In this document: positions 1 to 10,206 of the stretch, in pieces
Layout of the letters: each line of letters begins with the position of its first letter
Position numbering within the stretch: position 1 is the stretch's first letter
Source: Conoideocrella luteorostrata
Taxonomy: Eukaryota > Ascomycota > Sordariomycetes > Hypocreales > Clavicipitaceae
NCBI GenBank assembly: GCA_032433595.1
Contig: JASWJB010000562.1
Span: forward strand, 1 to 16,096
Direction of reading: 5' to 3'
DNA length: 16,096 nt
Notes under the pieces: generated by a model
Seen by the model: the letters and a program-made list of their open reading frames with translations, nothing else
Database searches by the model: none
What the model was told of the DNA's origin: nothing
Program-made: the position numbers and the translations under genes

Positions 1-509
1 AAACAGGATAGATGTCGACTATGCCATTCCAGAGAACGTTCACCAACAATTGAATATTCACGGAATAGATGAGCATTGTGTGGCACCGTGTGAGTCAGAC
101 CGTGCCGTTAAGAGGGTTCGATTCAGAACCGCACAATGAACAACAAATCAAGAATAGCAAACTAATCTATTATTAAGTATAAATTCTCGGCCGCAGTTGT
201 TTCCTACAAGATAGCATACTACAGAAGTCACTCACGTGACAAATTCAACCCGTAATATGCAGGATCCAGATCGTTAGTGAATGAATTCGATGGTAGCTGT
301 ATACAATATCTTGAGGTTATTTTGTGGCTTATTACAGTACGTTCTTGTCTTGTAGGAATACCATACGCCAGTCAATATCGTCAACATACATGCCGAATCC
401 AGCATCCCACTCAGACGAGCCCAGCAGGTAACATCTTTCTTTAACCTTGTAGGTATGACAATTGACACTCGTTTGCAGATGCCTAAAGCCAGCCTAGTCC
501 AGCCGCAAG
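1..509. other. Left-edge region without a recognisable gene
   Basis: I see no supportable gene here. A 64-codon minus-strand open frame at 274-468 has no recognisable motif and is probably chance. A small hairpin, GGTTC and GAACC around a 6-base loop, lies near 114-129. It superficially resembles a tRNA B box but does not fold as a tRNA. The stretch could hold the promoter and leader of the decayed gene that begins at 510, since the sequence from about 430 is unremarkable and the first plausible ATG of that gene is at 510. Confidence 0.4.
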
Positions 510-2115
510 ATGAACACTCTGCAAGTCAACGAACGAGTTGCCTCTGAGGAGGCAGATGGCGAGTTCGAGTTAGAACTACTTGGGTTGAAGAAGGTGAAGA
601 CTACCGAGCCTGGGCGCTTGGAAACCGATAACCCAGATCTTGATCATAGTGATAGTCAAGTTGACGAAAGCGTGGCCGCCTTGGAATTCGATGGTGCCAC
701 AGTAGAAGAAGGGGAAGAAGCAATTCTAGGTGAGGCTGGTGAGTATATTGCCCCAGCACATGGACCTGCTCCTCATAAGGAACAGGTGAGATGTTCTGTC
801 AATTATTGGCGTTCCTTTAATACGAAGCCTACCTGAGCAATGGTTTTATTTAGCTTGTGTGACTTTTCTCAGGAAGACGAAACCCGCTTCCTTGATTTTT
901 TCGGCCAAGTTCAGCAAGAGTCGTTTCGTCGTTCCTTCTAGAGAGCCTCTAGGAGCCTTCCACGACCGGAACGACGAGGGTTGGGCAACGCACGATGCTG
1001 AGATTGACAACTAATGAGATGATTTTGTCAACGAGCTCGCTGATATCTCTGATGGTTCGGTCAAGTCTCGGTTTCTCACAAAACCTTCAGGCCCAATTTT
1101 TGCTATGTTGACTCTCGTATGGCATTATCCGACTTCCCGTACCAAGAAACCAGCATAGAGCCACATTATAGATCGAACAAAACCATCTATCAGAGCATAA
1201 TATGAGAAGATAGGATCCAATCCATTCGTCAGGACGCAGAATCGAATTCCAATTCGAGAGACCTTCTCGACCTGAGGAATGGATTGGAATGCGGCCTACG
1301 CGAATTGGTCAATGATCAAGCAAAAGTGCCTGGAGTTCCAGCGAAGCCTCAATACATCATCGAGGATCCTTTTGATGGTTGGTACAGAAAACCACCAGTC
1401 GGCACAAGAAATGCTCAACCTTGATTAGAGTCACGAAGTCACCAAGGTTCAGATCAATGTGCCATTCGAGTTCTACGGCGAAGGCCCATATATGCTACTT
1501 GTCCAGCATAAGGTAACGAAGAAGATCAAGCAGGTTGTTTTGTTCTCATACCACAGCCAGCACTTCTTTGATCCGAGTGTCCCAATGCGCAACCAAGTGT
1601 ATCACGACCCGATCTGGAATGCGTCATATTCGATGGCTGAGGTTTCTATTGAAGATATTGAAGAAGCAACCGTTTTTACTCAACAGGCCGAAGTTATCAG
1701 GGGGACTGCTGGAAAGTCGGCTATAAAACGCCAGGCAACGCAATTCCACCTCGGTTTGGGACTTCGCCGAGACGGGTGCGCGTCCGGAGTCATGCTACCC
1801 GAGGCTGTTGTTGGGAGGGCATTTATGAAAACGACCAACCTGAATAACTGGTTAGAAACCCTCAAATCTTTCAGGGGAAGCTGGGTTGGCGGTATCATGA
1901 AGTCGTGGTCTCTTAAGTCCACAGCGACTCGACTAACCCTTGCGTGGAGAAGCTCGGCAGAGTGTGACTCTATGTACACAACTCTGGTCGAGAATCTCCA
2001 CCGTGGCCCAGGCAATATATATATATATAATATTGTGATGGCTTACGAGGAAGGAGTGTTGCAGGACGTTCCCAAGTTGCACCTGCCGAACCAATTGCTC
2101 CCCTCCTCCCGTTAA
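510..2115 (+). pseudogene. Decayed protein-coding gene of unknown function
   Basis: I do not recognise the product. Protein-like sequence can be followed through changing frames. Codons 510-785 encode an acidic N-terminus rich in Glu and Asp. A plausible intron (GTGAGA donor at 786, CTCAG acceptor ending at 872) follows, but the next exon stops at TAG 939-941 in that frame, while a neighbouring frame stays open and reads as protein to about 1012. There two adjacent stops (TAA TGA) interrupt it. After a further frame change near 1100, the sequence is protein-like to about 1422, with a TGA near 1200 and another TGA ending that stretch. A third frame then runs from just after a TAG (about 1425) to TAA at 2113-2115. 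The 1459 start is GTG, not ATG, so the last segment is not an independent gene. An AT microsatellite at 2015-2029 reads as Ile-Tyr repeats, and the sequence after about 1680 looks less constrained. No transposase or reverse-transcriptase motif was seen. Conserved-looking stretches include PFEFYGEGPYMLLVQHKV and IIEDPFDGWYRKPP. An intact multi-intron gene is less likely but not excluded. Confidence 0.45.
2015..2029. repeat. AT dinucleotide microsatellite
   Basis: An uninterrupted alternating A/T run lies inside the third protein-like segment of the decayed gene, where it would encode Ile-Tyr repeats. Expansion here is one way the reading frame could have been disturbed. A longer run of the same type lies in the kinase intron at 15572-15590. 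Confidence 0.9.
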
Positions 2116-2464
2116 GTCCTTCACGAAAGGAGTATCAGGAGCACAAAAAGTCCTTATCAAGGGCATCAATAGGCTCAGAACTGTCCATCTAAGCAGAACA
2201 TCAACACTTGGGGTTTGCGGTGGTATTTGGCTAGTCGTATGCCGAGAGTGGCTACAAAGGACGCGAGCATATAGCAGCTGATGATTCCTAGTTGCTACAA
2301 CACGATGTGAAATCAATTTAAGCGGAGCAGAGCAGATTGTGTCCTCTAGATACTTCCTCAGGACAAGGTAGTTTCTGACCAGTATTTGAAGCAGCAGTGT
2401 TCCTGTATCTTACAATTTCAACTACCTTCCTTGCTAGGAAGACATGGCTCCTAAACGATAGTTC

Positions 2465-2491
2465 TTTATTTGAGAACTCCTTATTTTTATT
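2465..2491 (-). terminator. Candidate polyadenylation signals for the SSADH gene
   Basis: On the minus strand two AATAAA hexamers occur, at 2491-2486 and 2470-2465, about 56 and 77 bases past the stop codon at 2549-2547. Fungal polyadenylation signals are loose, so this is a plausible 3'-end region and not a proven site. The poly-C tract lies between the stop and the first hexamer. Confidence 0.5.
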
Positions 2492-2492
2492 T

Positions 2493-2509
2493 GGGGGGGG
2501 GGGGGGGGG
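2493..2509. repeat. G17 homopolymer (C17 in the SSADH transcript)
   Basis: Seventeen consecutive G residues on the plus strand. In the minus-strand dehydrogenase mRNA this would be a C17 tract in the 3' UTR, just after the stop codon. Its true length may be uncertain, because such runs are prone to sequencing error and slippage. Confidence 0.9.
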
Positions 2510-2546
2510 TTCGGAATCCCGGCCCTCCATCCCCTTCACCTCAAGA

Positions 2547-4364
2547 CTAGTTCTGTAGAGGCTGACCCATTCCACCATAGGTAATCATCTTCGTAGTCTG
2601 GTATTCAGCAATACCATACTTGGAGCCCTCCCGCCCGAAGCCGCTCTCCTTGACACCACCGAATGGAGCCGCGGGATCTGAGATGATGCCCGTGTTGACG
2701 CCGACCATGCCGACCTCAAGCGCCTCGGCCACTCGATGCACGCGCTGCAGGTCTCGGGAGAAAAAGTAACCTGCGAGGCCAACTTCGACCTTGTTCGCCA
2801 TCTTGACCACCTCAGCCTCGGTCTTGAATGGGAAGATGCCGGCAACAGGGCCAAAAGTCTCCTCCGTAGCCATGGCCATGTCGGGAGTCATGTCACGGAT
2901 GATGGTAGGCTGGAAGAAGTTGGCACCCAAGTCCGGCAGCTTCTGGCCACCAGCGACAATCTTGCCGCCCTTGGACTGTGCGTCCTTGATGTGAGCCTCG
3001 ACCTTGGTAACCGCGCGATCGTGAATTAGTGGCCCGTGGGTGGTGCTCTCCTCGAAGCCGTTGCCAACCTTGAAGGCGTTGACCTTTTCGGCGAATTTTT
3101 GGACAAAGTGGTCGTAAATACCTTCCTGGACGTAGATTCGGTTGGCGCAGACGCACGTCTGGCCCGTGCCGCGGAATTTGGAGGCGATGGCGCCAGCAAT
3201 GGCGGTTTCCAGGTCGGCGTCGTCAAAGACAATGAAGGGCGCGTTGCCACCGAGCTCCATAGACAGCTTCTTGAGAGTGCCGGACGATTGCTTCATGAGA
3301 AGCTTGCCGACGGCAGTGGAGCCGGTGAAAGACACCTTCTTCACTGTGGGATCGGTGGTGAGCACCTCGCCTACCTCGGGGGTGTTGGCGAGAGTGGTGA
3401 CGATATTGACGACACCCTTGGGGATGCCTGCTCGGTGGCCCAGCTCAGCAACAGCTAGCGCGGTGTAAGGTGTTTCTCCAGGAGCCTTGCAGACAACGGT
3501 ACAGCCGGCGGCCAGCGCTGGTGCAACTTTTCGGGTGATCATGGCGGCAGGGAAGTTCCATCTTGCAAAACATTAGTCAAGCCATGCGAAAAATACATCG
3601 ACACGTCGAACTTACGGCGTGATGAGCCCACACACACCAACGGGTTCCTTGATCGTCCATACTCGGTTCCCAGGCACGGTGGCGGGGATGGTATCACCAT
3701 ATGTTCTGGGAGCCTCCTCGCTGAACCACTCGAAGAAATTGGCAGCGTAGGTAGCCTCGCCCTTTGCCTCAGCAACGGGCTTGCCGTTCTCCCAAGTGAT
3801 GAGTTTAGCAATGTCGTCCGCGTTCTCCACCATCAGATCGTACCACTTGCGCAGCATCTTGGCACGCTCCCGGCCAGTGAGACTGCGGAAAGCAGGGAAG
3901 GCATCGGCGGCGGCCTTAATGGCTAGCTTGGTGTCCTGGGCATCACACTCGGCACAGGTGCCTATGAGGGTGCCCGTAGAGGGATCTACCACTTATCAGC
4001 ATCACATGTCTGATTCCCGACAATGCTACTGCACCTGGCGTCGGGGGACCTGCATATGCAACATACCGTTCACCTTGAAAGTCTTGCCCGAGTTGGCTGG
4101 TCTCCATTCACCGTTGATGTAAGCAACGTCCTGCTTTAGCAACGACGGATCTTTCAACTATGCGTAGGTTAGAGAGGATTAAGCGCAAATATACGGGGGG
4201 GGCCTGCTGCACTCGGATTTTATGAGTGCAACGTGCACTTGACGAGCCAATTTCATACATACCTGAGGAGGCATTGTGGAAGCTTGTCTAGCAAGGATCA
4301 GCGAGACCGCGGGAGAAAAGCGCAACTTGGAGGTCGGGGCTATCAGTTTTTGCAGCAACGCCAT
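2547..4364 (-). CDS. UGA2: Succinate-semialdehyde dehydrogenase, mitochondrial type
   Basis: Oxidises succinic semialdehyde to succinate with NAD(P)+, the last step of the GABA shunt. Four exons on the minus strand: 4364-4263, 4157-4067, 3985-3616 and 3561-2547. The introns are 105, 81 and 54 bases, with donors GTATGT, GTATGT and GTAAGT. Joined length is 1578 bases, or 525 aa, normal for fungal SSADH (about 500-535). Residues 1-30 (MALLQKLIAPTSKLRF...) are basic and Ser/Ala/Leu-rich with no acidic residue, as in a mitochondrial presequence. A second Met at 31 precedes the conserved domain. Visible ALDH signatures are WNFP at 189-192, NAD-binding FTGSTAVGK at 266-274, catalytic Glu290 in MELGGNAP, and catalytic Cys324 with Cys326 in GQTCVCANR, a pair that forms a redox switch in human SSADH. 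The C-terminal PFGGVKESGFGREGSKYG block is also SSADH-like. The start at 4364 is the first ATG after roughly 295 ATG-free bases of leader. Intron 2 has two in-frame acceptors. The one at 3985 gives VNDPSTG, the family consensus. The symbol is by inferred orthology to yeast. A related semialdehyde dehydrogenase is the only serious alternative. Confidence 0.93.
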
Positions 4365-5634
4365 TGGAAACTGGTGATGCTACGTCTACTACGTACTACG
4401 TCAGAGCTCAAGCTTCCAACGGCAGATTCAAGTCGTCCGGCAGCCAGCGATGATGAGTGGTGTTGAGTAGTAGTAGAGTGAGCCTAATTAGAGGGTATCA
4501 AGCAGCGTTGACAGCAGAAGGCAGAGCACACAGTATGATATGCAAGAGAAAGACAAGAAGAAATTTCTAATTCGCGACTTGGAGGAAAAGAAAGCTATCC
4601 ACGACGTGAGGATGGCAATAGAGCGAAAATGCCGGCCCGACCGGATATGGAGTAAACGGCATGCGGGGGAAGCTCGGTGTGGATGTCACCCGTCAGTCAG
4701 TGGTGAATTAACCAGTGACGTCCAAGATTTTGCACCGGCCGTGGCCCGCAGTGTTGGCCACAAAGCACAGGAGCATCGTGTATTTGTAAAGTAACTCTGG
4801 ATTCCGCCGCAGAACAATAGGATCCAATGATTTGCCTTAGTCTACCAGCAACGGCCCGGTGCGTGCCTCGACAATGGCAAGTCATAAATACGCACATACA
4901 CTGAGATACGGCATTACCAGCGTTTCTTCGCGAGATCGGAGGGAAGCACATCTGTGGCAGACATCGCGGTCCACGGGGACCGGCGGGGTCGGCGCCGCGA
5001 AGGAGCTATGGGGGGGCGTGATGCCGTTGCCGGCCGTTGGGAAAAGCTGTTACGTATTAGTTCGGAGTACGGAGCACTATAACTACAATTCAGCACGGCT
5101 AGAGCAGGGGCAATTCTCGACATGGCGTGCATGGGGCAGGGTTGGAGGAGAGGCGTCGCCCTCGATGCGGCTTGCGTCCTTTCTATACTTTACAGCATGA
5201 TGCATCGTTGGCTGGAGTGACACATCCCCGAACTGAATATACCTTTGGCATCTAACATGTCTACATCATGACAAGGAACAACGCGTTAAATGATTACACT
5301 CAGACAATGAATATCATACCAGGGGCTTTCTTTCATGATTTATCCTACCCAATGTCGACATACAAAAGATTGACGTGGAAACAGGCTTGTCCGATGCCTG
5401 ACAAAATATAAAGTAAAGAAAACCTAGCTTCGCTGTCCGCGCTGTCGTCTCCCGAGACCACAGAGCTCATAGGTTGCTGGCCTTGAAATAACACTTGCTC
5501 GCAATGCCCCAAACACCGGAAATCCCAAAAATGTCCTTGAAAAGGAAGAATTATCTGCCATCGCTCGCCCTCCAAGGCTCTTGAAAATACTGCTATTGCT
5601 TCCGCCATTTCCTCTGGTCACCACTTGTTCGCGA
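4365..5634. other. Intergenic region upstream of the SSADH
   Basis: No convincing gene is seen. Open frames on either strand (for example 4540-4794 plus, 4859-5200 plus, 4697-4951 minus) are short, mutually overlapping and without recognisable motifs. The first 295 bases past the SSADH start contain no minus-strand ATG, consistent with leader and core promoter. At 4380-4400 there is a local cluster of TACGTAC-like steps, and at 5061-5077 a tandem CGGAGTACGGAG copy of the dispersed motif. The last 300 bases should be the 3' UTR and downstream flank of the membrane-protein gene ending at 5635. No clear AATAAA was found there. Confidence 0.55.
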
Positions 5635-6600
5635 CTAAGAGTATCGCGAGCCCTGTTGCTGCCGCAGAGGAAGCTGCCGGTCAAGAGTCCGGAAAGCTTG
5701 CGTTCTAGGCGTAAACGGGGATTCGCGAACGGACGCCGGCGACTTCATGCCTTGCATTTCCCAGTTGTATTGGTCTTTTGGGTCTGAACTCGTGGAAAAC
5801 TGGTCATCTTCTACCTCATCTACATCGTTAAGTGGGCTGGGCCACATGGCATAAGCGGCGAAGCCCAGATTCAGGACGTAGAGCAGGCTATAATTCACCA
5901 ATAAATGAGCTTCAAAGTTCAAATATTACACTTGCAAAAGGGCATATCCACTTACAGCATGTAGAGAGTGATAAACAGCGACGCTTGAGCGATTTGACAC
6001 GATCTGTACTTGCCGTATTTCCTGGCCAGGTCGCATCCTTGACGGAAGTACCATGCTGCAGGGGCTGGATAACGCGCATCGGCATAGTCCGGACCAATCT
6101 GGCCGTATGTGCTGACGGCGTAGAGAGCCACCATGGCGCAGTTGACGAGAACGGCAGCAAGGGGGTACCAAATCTTCATGATGAAGCTGATGAGTTTGGC
6201 AAGGAGGAAAAATAGCGAAATGACCGAGATGGCGACATTGAAATCGGTAAGACTAAGTGAGCGCCCAGGAGTTTAGTACGTGTTTATTTTCCAAGCAGCC
6301 AGAGAGGGAACGGGGACAAGTTACTCACGATTGTGACCAGACGAGCGGAACTTTGGGCAGCGGTTGGTAGTTGGCATAGGCATAGAGTATCATGTTGGGG
6401 TTGGAATTGAGTTTATTTTGGAATCCAATCTCCCACATGGTCGTCCTGTACATGTCTGGCTGTGAGATGCCGAAGATGACGAGCATCGGCACCAGCCCGA
6501 TAAGCTCGAGGGGCATGAGCCATGCTGTGCCCTTCTTCGATACGATCGGCCAAACTCGTCGGAAAATGCGGTATGTTCGGGATTCCGTTGTGAGCTTCAT
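5635..6600 (-). CDS. Four-transmembrane-helix membrane protein, unassigned
   Basis: Three exons on the minus strand: 6600-6329, 6252-5956 and 5887-5635. Introns are 76 and 68 bases with donors GTGAGT and GTAAGT and acceptors CTTAG and TATAG. Intron 1 has a TACTAAAC branch-point-like element. The joined frame is 822 bases, or 273 aa. Hydrophobic segments lie at about 26-45, 95-115, 119-140 and 181-203, giving four helices with both ends probably cytosolic. The loop between helices 3 and 4 carries YPAPAAWYFRQGCDLARKYG, and helix 4 crosses an exon junction without loss of hydrophobicity, which supports the splice model. The tail after about 205 is hydrophilic, with an acidic patch (NDVDEVEDDQ) followed by Ser/Thr/Pro/Arg-rich sequence ending QQQGSRYS, a possible phosphorylated cytosolic tail. 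The size and layout recall uncharacterised MARVEL-like or tetraspan proteins of ascomycetes, but I cannot name a function. The start at 6600 has A at -3 and no nearby upstream ATG on that strand for about 125 bases. Confidence 0.82.
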
Positions 6601-6987
6601 GTTGAAAGAAGGGAGGTGACCTGGGCGGCCCCTTCGATATGGGTTTGAAGTCCTCGGATTACGAGCGGGGTGTCAGATCGTTTCTAGAGCAGATATCTGT
6701 TGTTGTCGTCGAGCTACGCTTGTGTCACATCCACAGGACGTGTTCTTGGTGTCGGTCGGCAGTTGAGTTCGTTTCGTTACGTTTCGTTTCGTCTCGTCCT
6801 GGTTGCAAATTGTCCGAATTATTCTTTGACAGCGTGAAAACTGCTCAAGCTTCCCCATACGAGTTCTGAGCCCAACAGCTTGGGGTCAAGTCCGTTTAAA
6901 GGCCATGCATGGCCTGCCCGTTGGGCACCCCCTCCTGAAGCGCCCGGCCAAGGACATGCAGACTGATGGATGGTGAGGTCTGTGTGA

Positions 6988-7000
6988 GGAGTACTCCGTA
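6988..7000. repeat. Palindromic GGAGTACTCC with overlapping TACTCCGTA
   Basis: GGAGTACTCC at 6988-6997 is a perfect 10-base palindrome, overlapped by a perfect TACTCCGTA at 6992-7000. It lies about 390 bases upstream of the membrane-protein start on the minus strand. Confidence 0.75.
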
Positions 7001-8542
7001 ATGCGGTGTATCACACTTTCATGGCCAATTAGAGACGACGGACCGGGGGGCTCTAAGCGCCCGCAACGGCACTTGGCGTTCAATTGGCTGGACGGGACGC
7101 TGGCGATGCAGGCTCTGGCCAATGGGGTGCCGAGGTGTGTGCGATGCCGCTGACCCAGATATAATGGTGTGCCCAGCTTTTAAGAGGTCGAATTCTCCGG
7201 CATACCATCCTATCCTGGGCCTGGCCTGGCTGATGGAAGAGGGTCGGCGTAGAAGCGTCGTCGCTGGACGCAATAACGAGGTTGGTTCGGACTCTCTCAG
7301 CGGCATAGTACGCCATCCTGTTGGCTGGACAAGATATCTGTTGGATTGGCTCCTATATTGTATCGCACGTATGGAATCTGTGTTTGTCACTGCTGGCTAG
7401 CCCTTCGTGTCTCGGCTCACCTTGCCTTTAAATAGTGGGTATTAAAATCCGGCACGTAACTAGCCGCCATGTTTGCAATATTCTCGGCAGGCTGATCCAC
7501 TTACTGGGCCCGGTGGGTGGGACATGGCCAGATGCACATGAAGACGGTTGGGGATGTTGCGCCTCTGGGGATCTCATTACTTGCATGCTGCTTATAATAC
7601 AAAAACCCTTGAGGTCCACACACTTTTGAATAGTAGTATGATTCCCTAGGGAGAATACGGATCGAGCTTTAGGGTAGCAAACATCATTTACAGACCTAAA
7701 TCACCATAAAGAAGTGCAAAGTCTCTACTTCGAAACATGCATGTGCCGTAGCTCATAGATGATTGTGGCCAGATGCAAGACTCTAGGTAAACAATGTTGC
7801 TAAGATTTCGAGCCGTCGTCGTGTCACACAAAACTCGGCCACACGCAACACCACCACAACACCTCACTTGCAGATCGTATGATGCTGAACCACACGCTGG
7901 TGTGAGGCTTGAGCAACCTAAATCCCATGACGACGTATTGGCAAATCATGTCGTCAAAGCCCGCCTCGATACTATTTGATATACAGTATGCCTGATATCA
8001 AGTGCCTTGAAGCCGGACTGTTGCGGGCATATTGGTCGCCCAAGTGCACGGCGTATGCTGGTGGCGAATGGTGTTTCATGAGGTGGTTGAACAACACCTA
8101 GGTCATGTTGTGCTCTCACGGGATAAGGTCTTGTCCCTCCTGTGCGCTGACGACCACAATGGCGGTGGGATGACGTCGTAACTTCTGGTACTTGATTGTG
8201 CTTCCGATCCGATTGTCGTGTCTGTCCGTTACTGCATTTCACTCGCAATGTGAAGATCCGTGAACATCTGCGAAGGCCTACGTGATATCTTGGATTTGGC
8301 AGTGTGGGGGGTAGTCAAGGAATGATCCAAACCCATTCAAATATGTTCTTTAGGTGTTAGTGTTGGTTTTAAGAATCGATCCGCTGAACCCGGCAGAGCG
8401 GCACTGCAGTACTGATTAATACTTTGCCTCCTCGCTGAGATGTAAAATTGCAGTGGATTGCACGGAATAGCCTCAACATCAAAAACTGCGGCAGCCCTCG
8501 AAGAGCTCACTCATCAGATCCTGCAGTGAAAATCTCGACACG

Positions 8543-8565
8543 TACTCCGTCCAGAGCACGGAGTA
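8543..8565. repeat. Inverted repeat of the TACTCCGT motif
   Basis: TACTCCGT at 8543-8550 and its exact reverse complement ACGGAGTA at 8558-8565 are separated by 7 bases (CCAGAGC). They could form an 8-bp hairpin or a bipartite protein-binding site. Confidence 0.8.
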
Positions 8566-8890
8566 GCTGCTCAGTCTCGGTACTCGGATCACCACGACGA
8601 AAGGAAGCCCGCCCTAACATTGGATGGAGGGAACGGAGTATTCCATGATGAAACTTAGCACCACGTAGCACCAAGAAAAAGAAAAGAAAGCTGTCAGCGG
8701 CACCCGTGTCTCTGCCGCGGGCAATTCCCAGGTGGTCTAGACTGGTCCAAAGCTCGGGGATATGGGTACTGGGATTAAGGTCGGACTTGATGGCAAGAAT
8801 CGCGCATGCACGTACAAGCATTGCACGAGTCCTATCAAAGAGTAACTGCGCTGTACTACTTTCCGTCTTGAGTAAAGTAATAACCAACTG

Positions 8891-8927
8891 CTCCGTAATC
8901 CGTACATACGCCGTATTGTACGGAGTA
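8891..8927. repeat. Motif cluster with an 8-bp inverted repeat
   Basis: CTCCGTA at 8891-8897 is followed by TCCGTACA (8899-8906) and its exact reverse complement TGTACGGA (8917-8924), spaced by 10 bases. The right arm continues into a perfect TACGGAGTA at 8919-8927. Inside the spacer the arms nearly continue (TACG and CGTAT), so the potential stem is longer than 8 bp if one bulge is allowed. Confidence 0.8.
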
Positions 8928-10182
8928 TATTATGCTGAGTACACCGTACATAGGTACCGAATAACTAAGGAGTCTTTCGTTTTCTTTGCGGAGTGACGAT
9001 TGGCCAGCTCGGCACTCATTGGTTCGTTTTCCTAGGGGAAGGAGTAGTTGCTTCGTAGAACTGACGACATCGCATGCTGCAGGACTGCTCGCAGGACGCA
9101 GTACATTATCACTGTAGCAATCGCCGTCAGTTGCGAGATGCGTGCTTTTTACTCCGTTGTCTAGACTGCATACTCTAAACTCTGCACAAAAGCAAGGTAG
9201 CTAGCTGTTGGTGTCGCATATTGCCTTATGGCCCTCCCATACGTGCTGGGTGCCTAAAACCGTCGAACTTTAGTTAAATGGTACGGAGTCAGCATTCCGT
9301 GGTGCCAGAATCTCATCCTATGTTGATCCTTTCCCTTCTGTGTGGCCTTGGGCCCAACGGGGCCGCGACTGCGAGAAAAAGCACCTTCTGACCAGTTTCC
9401 CATCCCAATCATGCGGATCAGCGCAAGAAGCCCATTTCCCTACCATTTGTCTCGCGGTGCTTTGTCGGGAGCTGCGCACGCCGGCTTCCAGGTCACGCAG
9501 TCTCTCAAGCTTGCCACGAATACGTGCATGCACACATTACTACGGAGTAGTTGTCAAGCAGGTGAAAATACAGCGCAATATGGAGCGCAGAGGACGGAGG
9601 GCCGAGTACTAGTGCAGTACGCCGGACCTACTTCTATTCTGTCCATTTTGGGGCGATTGCTTTTTGAGGCTCGGAAGCGACGGTGATGGCAGTTGTATCT
9701 CCAGTACGGAGCACCAAGGGCTTAGTTATCCCTCACTCCCTCCAACCCACCTCCTTGGGTTGGTCCCGCGCTGCTAGTACCGACTTGGCATTCTATCGAC
9801 CGCTCTCGGCCGTCGCCCTTTGGGGGTCCTAGCTTGTTTTTTACTGATGATCTCCTGTGCATGCTTTTCTGGTGTTTCTGGCGACTCTAGCGCTGAGTTG
9901 TAGTGTCTAAATGTGGTCAACTCCGGCAGTTTGTCCGCATCGCACTCCGTGGTCACCTTGCCACCACTAGCTAAGCTCGACCTCACGCTCCAGATGATGT
10001 GACAAGTGTGTGAGTACACGACGTTGAACCTCTCCAAGTTTCCGTTGCTTCACACCCTTGTCCAGTCTCACCCAACCATTGAGGTCGCTGATGGATAGAT
10101 ATCCTTCCCGAAGTTTCAAGCCGGTTGATGCACGTGCAACCAGCTTTCCTCCTGCTTGACTGTTCACCATCTCGACTTGGAT

Positions 10183-10206
10183 GGAGTAACTACTCCGTAC
10201 TCCGTA
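10183..10206. repeat. Overlapping TACTCCGTA copies with inverted GGAGTA
   Basis: GGAGTA (10183-10188) and TACTCC (10191-10196) form an inverted repeat with a 2-base spacer. Two perfect TACTCCGTA copies overlap at 10191-10199 and 10198-10206, giving a tandem arrangement. It lies roughly 1 kb upstream of the kinase start. Confidence 0.8.

Larger units (their letters stand above)
2116..2546. other. Intergenic and 3' flank between the decayed gene and the SSADH
   Basis: No gene is supportable here. The region is the convergent 3' flank of the plus-strand relic and the minus-strand dehydrogenase. Minus-strand open frames in it are rich in low-complexity Pro produced by the G tract. It holds the G17 run and two candidate polyadenylation signals of the dehydrogenase. 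Confidence 0.6.

Noticed and set aside
105..132. tRNA B-box-like GGTTCGATTC near the left edge
   Set aside because: The flanking bases form GGTTC/GAACC around a 6-base loop, not a T arm with a 7-base loop, and no acceptor stem or A box fits upstream.
1459..2115. Independent 218-codon plus-strand gene
   Set aside because: The start is GTG, there is an in-frame TAG about 30 bases upstream with no ATG, and the neighbouring frames upstream read as protein, so it is better treated as a segment of a decayed gene.
3036..3458. 140-codon plus-strand frame rich in Gly, Asp and Glu
   Set aside because: It mirrors GC-rich codon bias of the SSADH exon. It has no motif of its own.
2736..3468. Plus-strand open frames opposite the dehydrogenase
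   Set aside because: They are antisense shadows of a highly conserved enzyme with full catalytic motifs on the minus strand.
7019..7390. 123-codon minus-strand ORF in the long intergenic region
   Set aside because: Arg/Pro/Ser-rich composition, overlapped by equally long frames on both strands, and no recognisable motif.
8507..8887. 126-codon minus-strand ORF
   Set aside because: No motif, no plausible splice partner, and its coding sequence contains the intergenic palindromic motif twice.
9342..9686. 114-codon plus-strand ORF
   Set aside because: Overlapped by other frames of similar length, includes a copy of the dispersed motif at 9541, and shows no domain.
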